The notes under the pieces are model-generated. The model did not search any database, had not been told where the DNA came from, and worked only from the letters and a program-made list of their open reading frames with translations. DNA of 64,000 nucleotides from Bolinopsis microptera (Eukaryota; Ctenophora; Tentaculata; Lobata; Bolinopsidae). The stretch is taken from the NCBI RefSeq assembly GCF_026151205.1, contig NC_087080.1:9471837-9535836 (forward strand). Direction: 5' to 3'. The position numbers and the translations under genes were made by a program. Shown here piece by piece: positions 20,580 through 32,225 of the stretch; within the stretch, counting starts at the first letter, position 1, and every line of letters begins with the position of its first letter.

Positions 20580-20945
20580 ATGTACACACTGTACGAGATT
20601 AAGCACGACAGTTCCACAAAGGAAGACACACGGGCTAAGTGTGAAGGTTATTTGGAAACAATAACTAACCCATTGTTCAAATTAAACCTGTACTTCCTGA
20701 AATTTTCGTTTCAATTGCAGAAGTCTTATCCCTGTATTAATGATTACGTTAAAACAGTAAGATGTTTAAAGCAGGTACCCAGCTCTATTAACATCACTGG
20801 AGGTATTAGCGACACCAGAATTCTGATTCAGAAGGTGACAACATTCTTTAGGGAGAACAGGGAGTATGAGATATTGCTGAATACATGCACTGTCGTGGGG
20901 AGACGACTCTACTCACTTATGTACGTAGAGGAAAGTGTTTTGTAA
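20580..20945 (+). CDS. C-terminal ORF, full-length copy (121 aa)
   Basis: This is the longest separate version of the MYTLYEIK ORF. It continues through SSINITGGISDTRI, TTFFRENREYEILLN and RRLYSLMYVEESVL to TAA. It begins one base after the stop of the gene at 20009, in another frame, so an intron or frameshift must join them if they are one protein. An internal tttcgtttcaattgcag looks like a splice acceptor. Function unknown. Confidence 0.4.
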   Translation: MYTLYEIKHDSSTKEDTRAKCEGYLETITNPLFKLNLYFLKFSFQLQKSYPCINDYVKTVRCLKQVPSSINITGGISDTRILIQKVTTFFRENREYEILLNTCTVVGRRLYSLMYVEESVL

Positions 20946-21954
20946 AACGGAAACTGGAGCAGTATTCACATCAGCTGAGATGCGGGACTGAGATATTATG
21001 TTATTTATGATGTTATAAGTGTAGGATAATATCTTATTTTTCGTCTTATGTTTCTTTCTGTAACCTGTCCCTTTTCTTTGTTTCTTATCGTTTTCTTTCT
21101 TTTCGACTTTTTTTTGTTTTTTGTTTCTGCACTTATAATTCATCTTTTCAATTTCCAATATCAAATAAGAAAAGTAGTAAGTAACTTAGAAATGGTCGTA
21201 TAATAGATTTATACTTTCACACAAAGTACGATTTTACAAGCAAAGTACGTTTTAGGAACATGAGAACACATTTTACTGACGCACGGGTAGACCACCTCCA
21301 GAATAGAATAATCAAGCGGGAAAAACTCCGTCAGGTTGAGAAAATGCTAGAGCTGCAAGACCATGTCAGCAACAACAAAAAAACCTCTAGGAATCAGAAA
21401 TGTGCTTTATTTTAGCATACAATTACGAGAGTGTCAGTAAATTTTTAAGTTCCGAAATGAGACTTGAGAGAAAATAACTAAATAAGCTTGTATTGTTCAT
21501 GACACATCAAATGCCAAGATTTCACACATCGAACTTTATTGCATAAGAATAACAATACTGCAGAGTTTCCATAATCCCTCCCGTTATTCTCTCAACCCGG
21601 TGCAGTAACGTACTTCCGAAGGCATTCATCCCCCAGTACGTACCAAGAATCGCCGGCTTCACCGCCTATAGACGACACTAATGCGCGAGGAGCATGATGA
21701 TGAAGCAAGAACTAAGAAGATGAAGCTTGTTTTATCCTTTATTTATTTTTGTTATTTCACATTTTAATAAATTTTTGTTTTCTACTTCTTACTTTTATTG
21801 AAGTGTTTTATTTGTACTCCTTCGTATAAAGTGGAAAAGAGGATCTAAATATAAAGAAAGGAGAAAGACGGGGAAGAAAGGGTAGTATTAAAAAGTATTG
21901 TATTGGATTTTATAGTACGTTTAGGCGTTAAATTACAAAATTATTGATTCAGAG

Positions 21955-22197
21955 ATGGGCTATGCCCTACAGAGCTGTAGCATGCATGGGTGGTATCAAG
22001 ACCAATATGGAGTTGAGTCCCTCAACAATGTTATCAAGAACTCGGCATTTGATGGGAACGCCAGCAAGAACTCTCTTCCCCTTCTTGTCATGGGATTAAC
22101 AACCGAATTTTTGCCACGAAAAATCCGAGCTTTTCACCACAAAGGTCTGGATCCTACTTTCAAATTAACTTATTTTTTTACAAAAAAAAGGATTTGA
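21955..22197 (+). pseudogene. MULE-type transposase fragment, copy D
   Basis: This is a frameshifted cassette like 975-1217, with the same missing base before GVES. It differs by Val to Ala in KNSAFDGN and a changed A/T run at the end. Confidence 0.45.
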
Positions 22198-22786
22198 TTG
22201 ACTAATTAAAATATCATGAGAGCACATTTTACTGATGCACGGGTAGACCACCTCCGGGATAGAATAATCAAGCGGGGAAAACTCCGTGAGGTTGAGAAAA
22301 AAAAATTCATTATAGAATGCTATGCTACGGCAGTTTTAGTGTAATTATATTTAATAGAACGAATAAACAACGTTTAAAATCAATTAATTTCAGTCACTGG
22401 TTTGACTCAAACCTCTCTGCGATAAAGATGGAGATGATTTTCTGAAAAAATTGTCAAAGCATTTTTGTGTGTTCAGAATCAAAAGGTATTTGACGAAGGT
22501 AGTCAGAAAAGACCATAAAATTGAACTCTCCAGGATACAGCAGAAGGCTGTAGGTTATGCTAAGGGGCGCGAGTTGTTCGTTCTTGGGATGTCCACAGAT
22601 GTGGTTATCTAATTAATAAAATAAACATTTAATTGTTCGTATAACTAATTGCATGATTCTGGCCATATTCAATAACCTGTTATGAGATGGAACATATTAT
22701 CAAATTAAAATTAAAATTAAATTATCTTATAAAGTATTCGCATTGGACTGTGACAACTGATATTTATCATTTATTCTTTTTAAGCT

Positions 22787-23356
22787 ATGTCCTCCAAAAA
22801 GAATGAAAGATTCGTCAGGATACATGCCCTTGATGGAGCTGAAAGCAGCTTCAAAGCTGTTGTGGCCAGAGGAAACTTGGTGAGTCTAATATTATCTAAC
22901 TCTATACAAATTCATGTTGTTTCAAATGCATTCAATTTGTGTAGCTACCCCTTTATTCTAGAGTGCAACCGAAGATGCTTTTGATAATCAGAACGATTGC
23001 CTAGGTAAAGTAACACGTCTATACGATTTTAGTATGAGTAAGAATACAAATAATGCATTATAGAATGCTATGCTACGGCAGTTTTATTTTATTTAGATTT
23101 AATAGAACGAATAAAAAACGTTTAAAATCAATTAATTTCAGTGACCATGTACCAGTACCACAACTTTACAAAGTTAGATAACCCCATCCAGAATCTGAGC
23201 CACGCAAAATTCCAAGGAGTCCCACAGAGCACGCTACTCAATTTAAGGTTCCATTGTGTGGTAAAGCAACTATACGTAAAGGGCCTCAAATTTGTAGAGC
23301 TTAGCTCGACGCAGATGAAAGACTTCATATTATTGAACATAGAAGGGTACTTTTAG
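22787..23356 (+). CDS. Small three-exon gene, unit 1 of copy D
   Basis: Exons are 22787-22879, about 22962-23004 and about 23142-23356, with the same phases as at 1807. Exon 2 has Asp-Asn-Gln in place of Asp-Gln-Gln, and exon 3 has His in place of Asp in the FDC motif. Confidence 0.5.
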
Positions 23357-23898
23357 AATGTACACACTGTACGAGATTAAGCACGACAGTTCCACAAAGG
23401 AAGACACACGGGCTAAGCGTGAAGGTTATTTGGAAACAATAACTAACCCATTGTTCAAATTAAACCTGTACTTCCTGAAGTTTTCGTTTCAATTGCAGAA
23501 GTCTTATAATGGTTTGACTCAAACCTCTCTGCGATAAAGATGGAGATGATTTTCTGAAAGAATTGTCGAAGCATTTTTGTGTGTTCAGAATCAAAAGGTA
23601 TTTGACGAAGGTAGTCAGAAAAGACCATAAAATTGAACTCTCCAGGATACAGCAGAAGGCTGTAGGTTATGCTAAGGGGCGGGAGTTGTTCGTTCTTGGG
23701 ATGTCCACAGATGTGGTTATCTAATTAATAAAATAAACATTTAATTGTTCGTATAACTAATTGCATGATTCTGGCCATATTCAATAACCTGTTATGAGAT
23801 GGAACATATTATCAAATTAAAATTAAAATTAAATTATCTTATAAAGTATTCGCATTGGACGGTGACAACTGATATTTATCATTTATTCTTTTTAAGCT

Positions 23899-24468
23899 AT
23901 GTCCTCCAAAAAGAATGAAAGATTCGTCAGGATACATACCCTTGATGGAGCTGAAAGCAGCTTCAAAGCTGTTGTGGCCAGAGGAAACTTGGTGAGTCTA
24001 ATATTATCTAACTCTATACAAATTCATGTTGTTTCAAATGCATTCAATTTGTGTAGCTATCCCTTTATTCTAGAGTGCAACCGAAGATGCTTTTGATAAT
24101 CAGAACGATTGCCTAGGTAAAGTAACACGTCTATACGATTTTAGTATGAGTAAGAATACAAATAATGCATTATAGAATGCTATGCTACGGCAGTTTTATT
24201 TTATTTAGATTTAAAAGAACGAATAAAAAACGTTTAAAATCAATTAATTTCAGTGACCATGTACCAGTACCACAACTTTACAAAGTTAGATAACCCCATC
24301 CAGAATCTGAGCCACGCAAAATTCCAAGGAGTCCCACAGAGCACGCTACTCAATTTAAGGTTCGATTGTGTGGTAAAGCAACTATACGTAAAGGGCCTCA
24401 AATTTGTAGAGCTTAGATCGACGCAGATGAAAGACTTCATATTATTGAACATAGAAGGGTACTTTTAG
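23899..24468 (+). CDS. Small three-exon gene, unit 2 of copy D
   Basis: This is the 1112-bp-shifted duplicate of 22787. One change in exon 1 (His-Ala to His-Thr) and one in exon 3 (Ser to Arg in ELRSTQ) separate it from its neighbour. Confidence 0.5.
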
Positions 24469-24469
24469 A

Positions 24470-24700
24470 ATGTACACACTGTACGAGATTAAGCACGACA
24501 GTTCCACAAAGGAAGACACACGGGCTAAGCGTGAAGGTTATTTGAAAACAATAACTAACCCATTGTTCAAATTAAACCTGTACTTCCTGAAGTTTTCGTT
24601 TCAATTGCAGAAGTCTTATACCTGTATTAATGATTACGTTAAAATAGTAAGATGTTTAAAGCAGGTACTCAGCTCTATTCAACATCACTGGAGGTATTAG
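24470..24700 (+). pseudogene. C-terminal ORF, truncated copy D
   Basis: It has the same frameshift and deletion as 3490-3720, so the damage predates the A/D duplication. Confidence 0.45.
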
Positions 24701-25674
24701 CGACGCCAGAATTCTGATTCAGAAGGTGACAACATTAGGACTCTACTCACTTATGTATCTAGAGGAACGTGTTTTGTGAAACGGAAACTGGAGCAGTATT
24801 CACATCAGCTGAGATGCGAGACTGAGATATTATGTTATTTATGATGTTATAAGTGTAGGATAATATCTTATTTATCGTCTTATGTTTCTTTCTGTAACTG
24901 TCCCTTTTCTTTGTTTCTTCTCGTTTTCTTTCTTTTCGACTTTATTTTCTTTTTGTTTCTGCCCTAATATCATCTTTTCAATTTCCCAACATCAAATAAG
25001 AAAAGTAGTAAGTAACTTAGAAATGGTCGTATTAATAGAAATTCATACTTTCACACAAAGTACGATTTTACAAGCAAAGTACGTGTTAGGAACATGAGAG
25101 CACATGTTAATGATGCACGGGTAGACCACCTCCGGGATAGAATAATCAAGCGGGGAAAACTCCGTGAGGTTGAGAAAATGCTTGAGAGAAAATAAGGTCT
25201 TCAAAGCTTGTATTGTTCATGATCCATCAAATGCCAAGATTTCACACATCGAACTTTATTGCATAACAATAACAATACTGCAGAGTTTCCATAATTCCTC
25301 CCGTTATTCTCTCAACCCGCTGCAGTAACGTACTTCCGAAGCCCTTCATCCCCCAGTACGTACCAAGAATCGCCGGCTTCACCGCCTATTGACGACACTA
25401 ATGCGCGAGGAGAATGATGATGAAGCAAGAACTAAGAAGATGAAGCTTGTTTTATCCTTTATTTATTTTTGTTATTTCACATTTTAATAAATGTTTGTTT
25501 TTTACTTCTTACTTTTATTGAAGTGTTTTATTTGTACTCCTTCGTATAAAGTGGAAAAGAGGATCTAAATATAAAGAAAGGAGAAAGACGGGGAAGAAAG
25601 GGTAGTATTAAAAAGTATTGTATTGGATTTTATAGTACGTTTAGGCGTTAAATTACAAAATTATTAATTCAGAG

Positions 25675-25929
25675 ATGGGCTATGCCCTACAGAGCTGTAG
25701 CATGCATGGGTGGTATCAAGACCAATATGGAGTTGAGTCCCTCAACAATGTTATCAAGAACTCGGTATTTATATTTGATGGGAACGCCAGCAAGAACTCT
25801 CTTCCCCTTCTTGTCATGGGATTAACAACCGAATTTTTGCCACGAAAAATCCGAGCTTTTCACCACAAAGGTCTGGATCCTACTTTCAAATTAACTTATT
25901 TGTTTTACAAAAAAAAAGGATTTGATTGA
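25675..25929 (+). pseudogene. MULE-type transposase fragment, copy E1
   Basis: This is a frameshifted cassette with a 6-base insertion (Val-Phe-Ile-Phe in place of Val-Phe), which it shares only with the copy at 27720. Confidence 0.45.
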
Positions 25930-26028
25930 CTAATTAAAATATCATGAGAGCACATGTTAATGTTGCACGGGTAGACCACCTCCGGGATAGAATAATCAAG
26001 CGGGGAAAAACTCCGTCAGGTTGAGAAA

Positions 26029-27525
26029 ATGCTAGAGCTGCGAATTCATAAGGTTTGGGTCAGAGCTGTCGGAAATGTCATAGAAGATATGAATGCCCGC
26101 TTTGGGGAGGAAAAACAGAATGTTACAGCCCTTAAGGAGTTGATCCCAGCAAAAGCATCAGAACCTGACCATTCAGCGGAGTTAACAGAAAAACTTATGG
26201 TACATTTTGAGGATTTCGTGGATGTTGGTTCCATTCTTCTAGAACGGGAGGCTGCTTCACTGGGAGCCTGTGAGCAAGATTGACAGACCTTATTACTTTA
26301 ATAACCCTTTTTCAGTTGGAACTGTAATGGGTACCTTCAGAGGGTACAAACAGAACTATGCTAAATGGTTAAGCAAAGTAGGGCAGCAAAGAGTATGCAT
26401 TTTTACTATTACCACTTACGTTTATATTGATAAACTTACTGTAAAAATTCTTATAAAATTGAGACTTATTGTCGAATCTACTCCACCTTTTCTCTCGTAA
26501 TACTAATATGTAAAAATATTGAAGGAAAAGAAAACAATTTTTACTTTATTGAAAAACGATAATAATGCCACTTTCTTCCTCCTAATGTTTCGTTTTCAGC
26601 ACACAAAAAGTGGCCAAGCTCCGAATGATGAACTCCACATCAAGATCTACTGCCATGCAGAATTTATCCGCTTTCTAGACGGAACTGCTGTAGGTTCGTT
26701 CGGCACTGAAGACCCAACAACCAATGTCATGTCGAAAAGCGACGATGAGGTTTATAATTTATGCTTAATAGTTAGAGCTATAAGTATTTGAATTTAAAAT
26801 ATATAACACATCATAATCAACGACAGTAAGTGACAGATTCAGTCACTTTGCCTTGACCTAAAAATCAATCAGATATCTGTAGAAATGGTTGAAAAAGAGG
26901 AGGCTTTGGTGATGGCTGAAAACGACCTCAACAGTAGTATGGAACGAGATACTGAAAGGGTTATTTCAGAACTGAGGACAGCGGCCTCACAGTCAGGCTC
27001 GACTTTAGGTACGTAGTTTATTATCAATAAATGTATGCTACCATTCATCTTACAAATAACCTATCCATTATCTTAACTCTTCTCTTCTTAAAGTTATCAT
27101 CTATATAAGTATATATTAAACTGTGCCTTGCTTTTATAATATCAATGTATAAATTGTCTAGGACTTTTATTTAGTGCATATTTCTAATGTAAAAGAAAGG
27201 TCACTGCCAGACGCCAGTTGCCTGAAAAATGGAAACAAGTCAAAATATGCCAGAGAAAGAGACCAAATGAGGGATCAAACTAATCAGTTTGGTAAGATAT
27301 TGTTTACATTTCTTAATTATATGTATTATAACCGATAGTTTGTCTGTAATATGGAGTTGTTATGAGCACAATAGCTCTATTGGCATAACATTTAGCAACT
27401 CACATAATGCTTATATAGCTGAGGGCTTCTCCCAATTGAGCTCTGCTCTGGTTGCATCTCTGGCATCACCCCACCAAGCCCCTACACCTACCCCTGGTCC
27501 GAGCGACCATTTTTCTGCATTTTGA
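26029..27525 (+). CDS. MADF-like multi-exon gene, copy E
   Basis: An upstream ORF (26029-26283) encodes VGNVIEDMNARFGEEKQN. Exon b ends at 26392 (YAKWLSKVGQQR, GTATGC donor). Exon c is 26600-26749 (HTKSGQAPNDE, EFIRFLDGT). Exon d is 26873-27008 (VEKEEALVMAENDLN). Exon e is 27211-27291. Exon f is 27419-27525, ending SPHQAPTPTPGPSD to TGA. Phases agree from b to f (0, 0, 1, 1). The KWLxKxxxx-TKSGQA...FL pattern matches the second half of MADF (Myb/SANT-like) DNA-binding domains. How the upstream ORF joins exon b is unclear, since it ends in a stop. It could be a host gene or a transposon accessory protein. Confidence 0.55.
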
Positions 27526-27719
27526 GAAACTATTGTGCAGAGGTTGAGAGGAGGATGACTGATGAGGAATGATGAGGAGAAGGAGGTGAAAGAAGAAGGT
27601 TAAGGAGAAGAGGAGAAAAAGGACTGAGGAGGAGGAGGAGAAGGACTGAGGAGGAGAAGGTATTGTATTGGATTTTATAGTACGTTTAGGCGTTAAATTA
27701 CAAAATTATTAATTCAGAG

Positions 27720-27914
27720 ATGGGCTATGCCCTACAGAGCTGTAGCATGCATGGGTGGTATCAAGACCAATATGGAGTTGAGTCCCTCAACAATGTTATC
27801 AAGAACTCGGTATTTATATTTGATGGGAACGCCAGCAAGAACTCTCTTCCCCTTCTTGTCATGGGATTAACAACCGAATTTTTGCCACGAAAAATCCGAG
27901 CTTTTCACCAGTAA
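27720..27914 (+). pseudogene. MULE-type transposase fragment, copy E2 (truncated)
   Basis: This is a sixth cassette, sharing the 6-base insertion of 25675. It is stopped by a base change at HHK to H-Q-stop, though DNA similarity continues to about 27990. It is a short local duplication at the end of the array. Confidence 0.45.
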
Positions 27915-28208
27915 GGTCTGGATCCTACTTTTAAATTAACTTATTTGTTTTACAAAACAAAGGATTTGATTGACTAATTAAAATATAAACTGTTTTGTGT
28001 CTGTTTATTATATGGTATTGAATGCTGAAACTGATTAAAGAGCAACTAGAAAACTAATCCTTTATTACGAAAACACCTTTGAAATTATTCACCGCAGAGA
28101 AAAGCAGATTCTGCTCGGTACAATAGGATTGTGGGACAGTATAAAATTGTATGGGTATTGTTTTGCAGTTATGAACTTAAATCTTTTGATAGTCGGACAT
28201 CTGAAAAG

Positions 28209-28335
28209 CTTACATTATTTGTGCACTCGAAAGCTGTTTAGCAAAATGTATCATTATTATTTGTGCACTCGAAAGCTGTTTAGCAAAATGTATCGTTATT
28301 ATTTGTGCACTCGAAAGTTGTTTACTCTATTCGGT
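28209..28335 (+). repeat. Three tandem copies of a 42-bp unit
   Basis: The core ttgtgcactcgaaagctgtt recurs three times at about 42-base spacing, the third copy diverging at its end. A 92-codon ORF runs through it and repeats LCTRKLFSKM, which is a consequence of the repeat. Confidence 0.85.
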
Positions 28336-28729
28336 GCTGTTAGAAAACGAGGACAACAGTATATATATGGAGAAGAAAAAGATAGCAGATTTTACAAAAT
28401 ATGTTAGCTACTACCGTATTCTGATCCTGGAGTAAAATATATACAAATACTTAACACTAAACTAAATGAATTTTATATTATTACACAAATTTCGTCAAGC
28501 CGAATTTTCGTTAAACTCTTAGTTTACTTGTGCAGCTAATTATAGCAAGGTTTGCCGAGAAGATGGCACCCGTTAAAATTCCGTTAACAAAATATCCCCT
28601 ATTATAATAGCCTACCAAGCAGTTAAAAATGTAAGGTCTAAGTAGACTACGGTGATGTAAAGTAAAAGGATATCACTGATCACACCTGTACCTGGTTGTG
28701 TCATGTTATGCAGTTCCTGTGATATGCTT

Positions 28730-28776
28730 CATATTCTGGGTCCGTGTGGATGAGATCTACACGGACCCAGAATATG
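28730..28776. repeat. 18-bp perfect inverted repeat
   Basis: catattctgggtccgtgt (28730-28747) and its exact complement (28759-28776) enclose an 11-base loop. Further imperfect copies of gaatatgatcc follow. It forms a stable hairpin with no obvious T-tract. Confidence 0.85.
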
Positions 28777-30285
28777 ATCCGGAATATGATCCAGAATCGT
28801 AGATAACTAGCTGATTTAGTAGAACTGGACTGTCTCAGTGTTAAGGAAAATTTTGAGATTTTGAGATATTATGTTGTAGAGCTCGATCTAAATATTCTTT
28901 TGTTCTCACCGAAAAAAAATGTCCCATGATCTATAGATATCGCATGTCAAATTTTGAGATTTACCTGTAATTCTATTGTAAAAGATAAGTTTATGTCAAG
29001 GTCTTCTCCAATAGAGTTATGTAGCCATTTTTCATTATTTCTTCTCCAAAGCTGAGATATATGGTTAACAATGAGTACGTTCCACGACATTTTTGACCTT
29101 ATCAAAAGAGTAAGAAACACAATTTTAAAAATCGCCTCATATTTCCTGGCTGTGGCTATCTCAGGAACAAATGTTCCAAATTTAAGCAGAAACGGATGAA
29201 AGCTATAGGAGAAGATAGGTTTTAAAGAGGATTTAAAGATGATTCGAAGAAGATTTGAAGAGCCAAAAGACTGATTTTAAAGAAAATACGTTAATAAAAA
29301 ACCTCAATTTATGAAAATATGACAGAACCTCAATTTGTCAAAAAATAAAGGGTATATAATAGTTTTGTTGACGTTGGAGTTTGGACAGCCAATTGGTACC
29401 CAATGGATACGTGTACCTTAAAACGAGAGCAAAAAATGTTAAGAACCAAAGAAGCAAAGGGTGTCATATTATTATAATATTTTTTGGCCTCAGACCCCAC
29501 CCAGGCCCTGTGGCCTTAATTCATCTGACTAGTAGTAATACTACGTCAATACTCACTAAGTTTCCTTATTTTTTTACTTTAAAGGTCGGTAATCCGCCAC
29601 TATTTTAACAACTTCGGTGAAGACCGTATTTCTTCGCTGCGTAGTAGTGAGTGAAATACGGTAGTTTAGTAATTTGTAGAGTTACGATATATGAATACCG
29701 ATGATGAAGATAATAACGCGGAGAATCGCGATGGATTCACGGCATTTGCAGACTATGACACAAAACACTCAGACTGCTACTGCTCGGTTGTTACCGAAAC
29801 AGTCGCCATATTTGTTAGAGAGAAAAATATGTAAGTATTTAAAAAGGGCAGGGATAGTAATGTGTGACTTTATTTGTTTATTAATATTATGGTTAATACA
29901 TACCTCAAATTGTCATTAAATTTGACGAAAATTCCTTAGTTTCAACTTTCAATATCTGGATGATTAATTAAGCAACCATGAATCTTTTCAGAAAGTGGCC
30001 AATCCACATAAAACATGTAGATGCGTTGGTGGAGTATATCGTTGAAACACAAGATACTTAATACTAGCGGTGGAATTATGGGTGAGAGAAAATTTGTCGG
30101 ACGATATCAAAATGTAAGTTTCAGTAATTTTGAAGAAGGACCAATATGATAAATAGAGTCCGAATATTATGGTAAATAGGGGTTTAAGGAAACTTTTGGA
30201 TTTTACTGTTTCAACTTTCATTTCAACCATTTCAACTTCATCAACCATTTCAACTACAGTTTACAGTTCACACCTTGACACGAAC

Positions 30286-31248
30286 ATGAATTCCGTTTAC
30301 AGAAAACCTGGCTACTCCGTTACCACCGACAAGTCCTCCCTCCTTCACCCTCCCCCATCCCATCACTACGAGACTCGAATGATCCACGCTAACATCTTCT
30401 CTGTTGGGGCCAGCCATCCTGATCCTGACGAACCCTTCTTCACTCACCTTACCCTTTCCCCAGACTCCAGTTACAGGACTCCACCAAGACCTTCACAACC
30501 GGAGATGATATACTATGATGTCACTCCTGGTAAGTCTATATTGGACATTTTTTCCACTCCTCACGATGAGATTATGATGGATCCTGAAGACGAAACAGAT
30601 CCTGAAGACGAATCCAGCCCTAAAGACGAATCAGACGCTGAAGACGAATCAGACGCTGGAGACGAATCAGACGCTGAAGACGAATCAGACCTTGAAAACT
30701 AATGAGACCCTGAAGACGAATCAGACCCTGAAATCTCGTTCACCATCATGAAGAGTGCATTCAATGGAACACCCCGGAGACCCTGCCCTATTCCAGTTAC
30801 CCTCGACATCGAGATGAAGGAACTGACTCTAACTGATCCTACTTCTCCTCCACCTCCAACCACACCTCCACCTCGTCTTTCTAGACCCCACCTTCAACCC
30901 AACGGATCCGAACCTAAAACCCCTACCACTCCTACCATACCACCTAAACTCTCTGGTCCCCATCGACCTAAACCATCATCCCCCTCAGACCAGGTCTTTA
31001 CCTCACCGACCTCCCCCTCTCTCCTGGCCTTCTCTTCTCTATCACTGCAGTCACCTACTCGACCCAGAAGATCAGAGCGGATTAGACGGAGAACACGGGG
31101 GATTTCTTCAGAGCAGGAGGAGGAGCTGAATCAATACTTCCTGAGGAGCAAACACTTTGGATCTGGGTCCCGGAGACAGGTTGCCAAGATGGTTGGGATC
31201 AAGGAGTCTACTGTGTTCCAGTGGTTCATCACCAAGAAGAAAGCTTGA
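30286..31248 (+). pseudogene. Divergent homeobox-like gene with two stops
   Basis: A single intronless frame starts MNSVYRKPGYS and runs through an acidic 18-base tandem repeat (ESDAEDESDAGDESD). It meets adjacent TAA and TGA codons (30700-30705), then continues in the same frame through a Pro-rich region to RRTRGISSEQEEELNQYF and STVFQWFITKKKA at the C-terminus. The last 60 residues fit a homeodomain in length and pattern (F in helix 1, WF in helix 3). The usually invariant Asn51 is Thr. The in-frame acidic repeat after the stops shows that they interrupt one gene. No introns suggests a retrocopy. Confidence 0.6.
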
Positions 31249-31820
31249 ATATTTGTGTATTTTGTATGTTTTTTATATGGGATTGAAATTTAGTTAAATA
31301 ACTTAAAATTTGCAGCACTATTTCCGAAACAAGATGATATGGACTCAAAAGAGGAGGTGAAGAAGACTATGAAAACTTTATTTGTGATCCTTAATGCGAT
31401 AAGAAATGCAAAGGTAGTATAGGACTTCTTTAATATTACTATGTACTTCTTCATGCAGCACTCCGGGAAAGTGCACTCAGCTCCTCCCTGCCACTGGAGT
31501 AATATGTAAAAGTTGAGAAGATGGAGCCGCTAGATATAGAGTTATAGAGTGACTGGAAACAAGTGGAAACTATAGTTCCTCTAAATTAGTTATTAAGGGT
31601 TATTAAGCCCCCATAAAGGGGACGGCGGATAATGAGTTAAATTATTTGTTATTTTGTTTAAAAATAATAATGTTATCAATATTCCTGAAAGAGAAGATAG
31701 ATGATGTAGCATGTTTGAATTGTTCCGCAATAATTTGTATTCTTATTATAGAAAATGAACGAAGAGCTTTCCGGAGCCATAGGTGGTTGTCGAACCATCG
31801 CAGGACCTGAAACCACCATG
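31249..31820. other. Exon-like scraps between homeobox relic and repeat
   Basis: A possible exon about 31314-31411 (DMDSKEEVKKTMKTLF) lies between gcag and gtagta. Another about 31752-31820 (MNEELSGAIGGCR) ends exactly where the 311-bp repeat begins with gtaatt. Neither links to a clear gene. A 30-base stretch near 31495 resembles the terminus of the element at 47604 on the other strand (actggagtaat). Confidence 0.25.
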
Positions 31821-32131
31821 GTAATTTATTATGTAACTTATTAACTAATGTATATTTATTCCTTAGTCTCCTATGACCATAGTTCCTACTACAATAAGCG
31901 GGTTTCACTTCTAAGCTATCAAATACTAAAATGGCGACGAGTTATAAAAGAACCTATAATAGTGGGTCAGACTTCGATGAGTTTTCGGAACAGTTCAAGC
32001 TATGGGTAAGCCTTAAAGAAGATCACATTGAGGTGCTACCTGTCAGAGACAAATTTACAACTGAGGAACTGTTTAATGCTCAGACAAGTTAATTCTATCT
32101 GATTAAAATCGCAGAAATCTCCCTTCTGAAC
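31821..32131 (+). repeat. 311-bp direct repeat, left copy
   Basis: It is nearly identical to 37688-37997. The two enclose a LINE and a decayed gene. Both copies contain the same short ATG ORF (aaaatggcgacgag start). The right edge of the shared sequence falls at the centre of an 18-base palindrome, cttctgaacgttcagaag (32123-32140), present only in this copy. They could be ends of a retroelement or a segmental duplication. TG...CA LTR ends are not evident. Confidence 0.85.
31931..32092 (+). pseudogene. Gag-like N-terminal fragment, left copy
   Basis: It reads MATSYKRTYNSGSDFDEFSE, then LWVSLKEDHIEVLP, and stops at a TAA. The start context (tactaaaatggcgacgag) resembles that of the Gypsy Gag at 57866 (aaatggcgacgag), and the length and acidic character fit a Gag N-terminus. 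The assignment is tentative. Confidence 0.35.
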
Positions 32132-32225
32132 GTTCAGAAGAAACTTTTTGCGTTTTGTTTCTAGATGTTTGAGCAAGTAAGAATGATGATTAACAAGAGC
32201 GCAATGCACACTTTCTGCTATCATT

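Larger units (their letters stand above)
16585..20992 (+). repeat. Array copy C
   Basis: The copy holds the leader, the intact basic ORF (16856), a MULE-type cassette (17554), a second basic ORF start (17828), and a foreign gene end (18053-18962) that interrupts exon 3 after KLDNA. A piggyBac tail (19013) and then one partial and one full 1112-bp unit follow. The largest departures from copies A and D are the foreign block and the missing first small gene. Confidence 0.85.
20993..24826 (+). repeat. Array copy D
   Basis: This is a near-exact duplicate of copy A, including the paired 1112-bp units (22396-23507 and 23508-24619). Single-base and short-run differences are spread evenly over coding-like and non-coding parts. 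Confidence 0.88.
1..27990. repeat. Segmental array of five related copies (A-E)
   Basis: Five copies of one composite segment lie head to tail, each opening with an AT-rich leader (atattatgttatttatgatg) at 1, 3848, 16585, 20993 and 24827. A and D are nearly identical at an offset of about 20,980 bases. B, C and E differ by whole internal blocks. The same exon-like cassettes recur in the same order, but many are frameshifted. The array probably continues to the left of the window. Recent tandem duplication followed by insertion and deletion explains the pattern best. A misassembly of one repeat cannot be excluded from sequence alone. Confidence 0.9.
24827..27990 (+). repeat. Array copy E (right end)
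   Basis: The copy holds the leader, a basic ORF start (25094), a MULE-type cassette (25675), a second basic ORF start (25944), the fullest MADF-like gene, a purine-rich stretch (27540-27660) and a second partial MULE-type cassette (27720). Similarity to the array ends near 27990. Confidence 0.82.
27991..30285. other. AT-rich region without a supported gene
   Basis: Three 42-base repeats (28209-28335) and a strong hairpin (28730-28776) stand out. A short ORF near 29381 contains FFGLRPHPGPVAL, vaguely like the PNPGP box seen near the start of some LINE proteins, but nothing else supports a LINE there. The rest shows no coding signal. Confidence 0.4.

Noticed and set aside
29381-29608. LINE start suggested by FFGLRPHPGPVAL
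   Set aside because: Only a loose resemblance to the PNPGP box; no endonuclease or RT follows.
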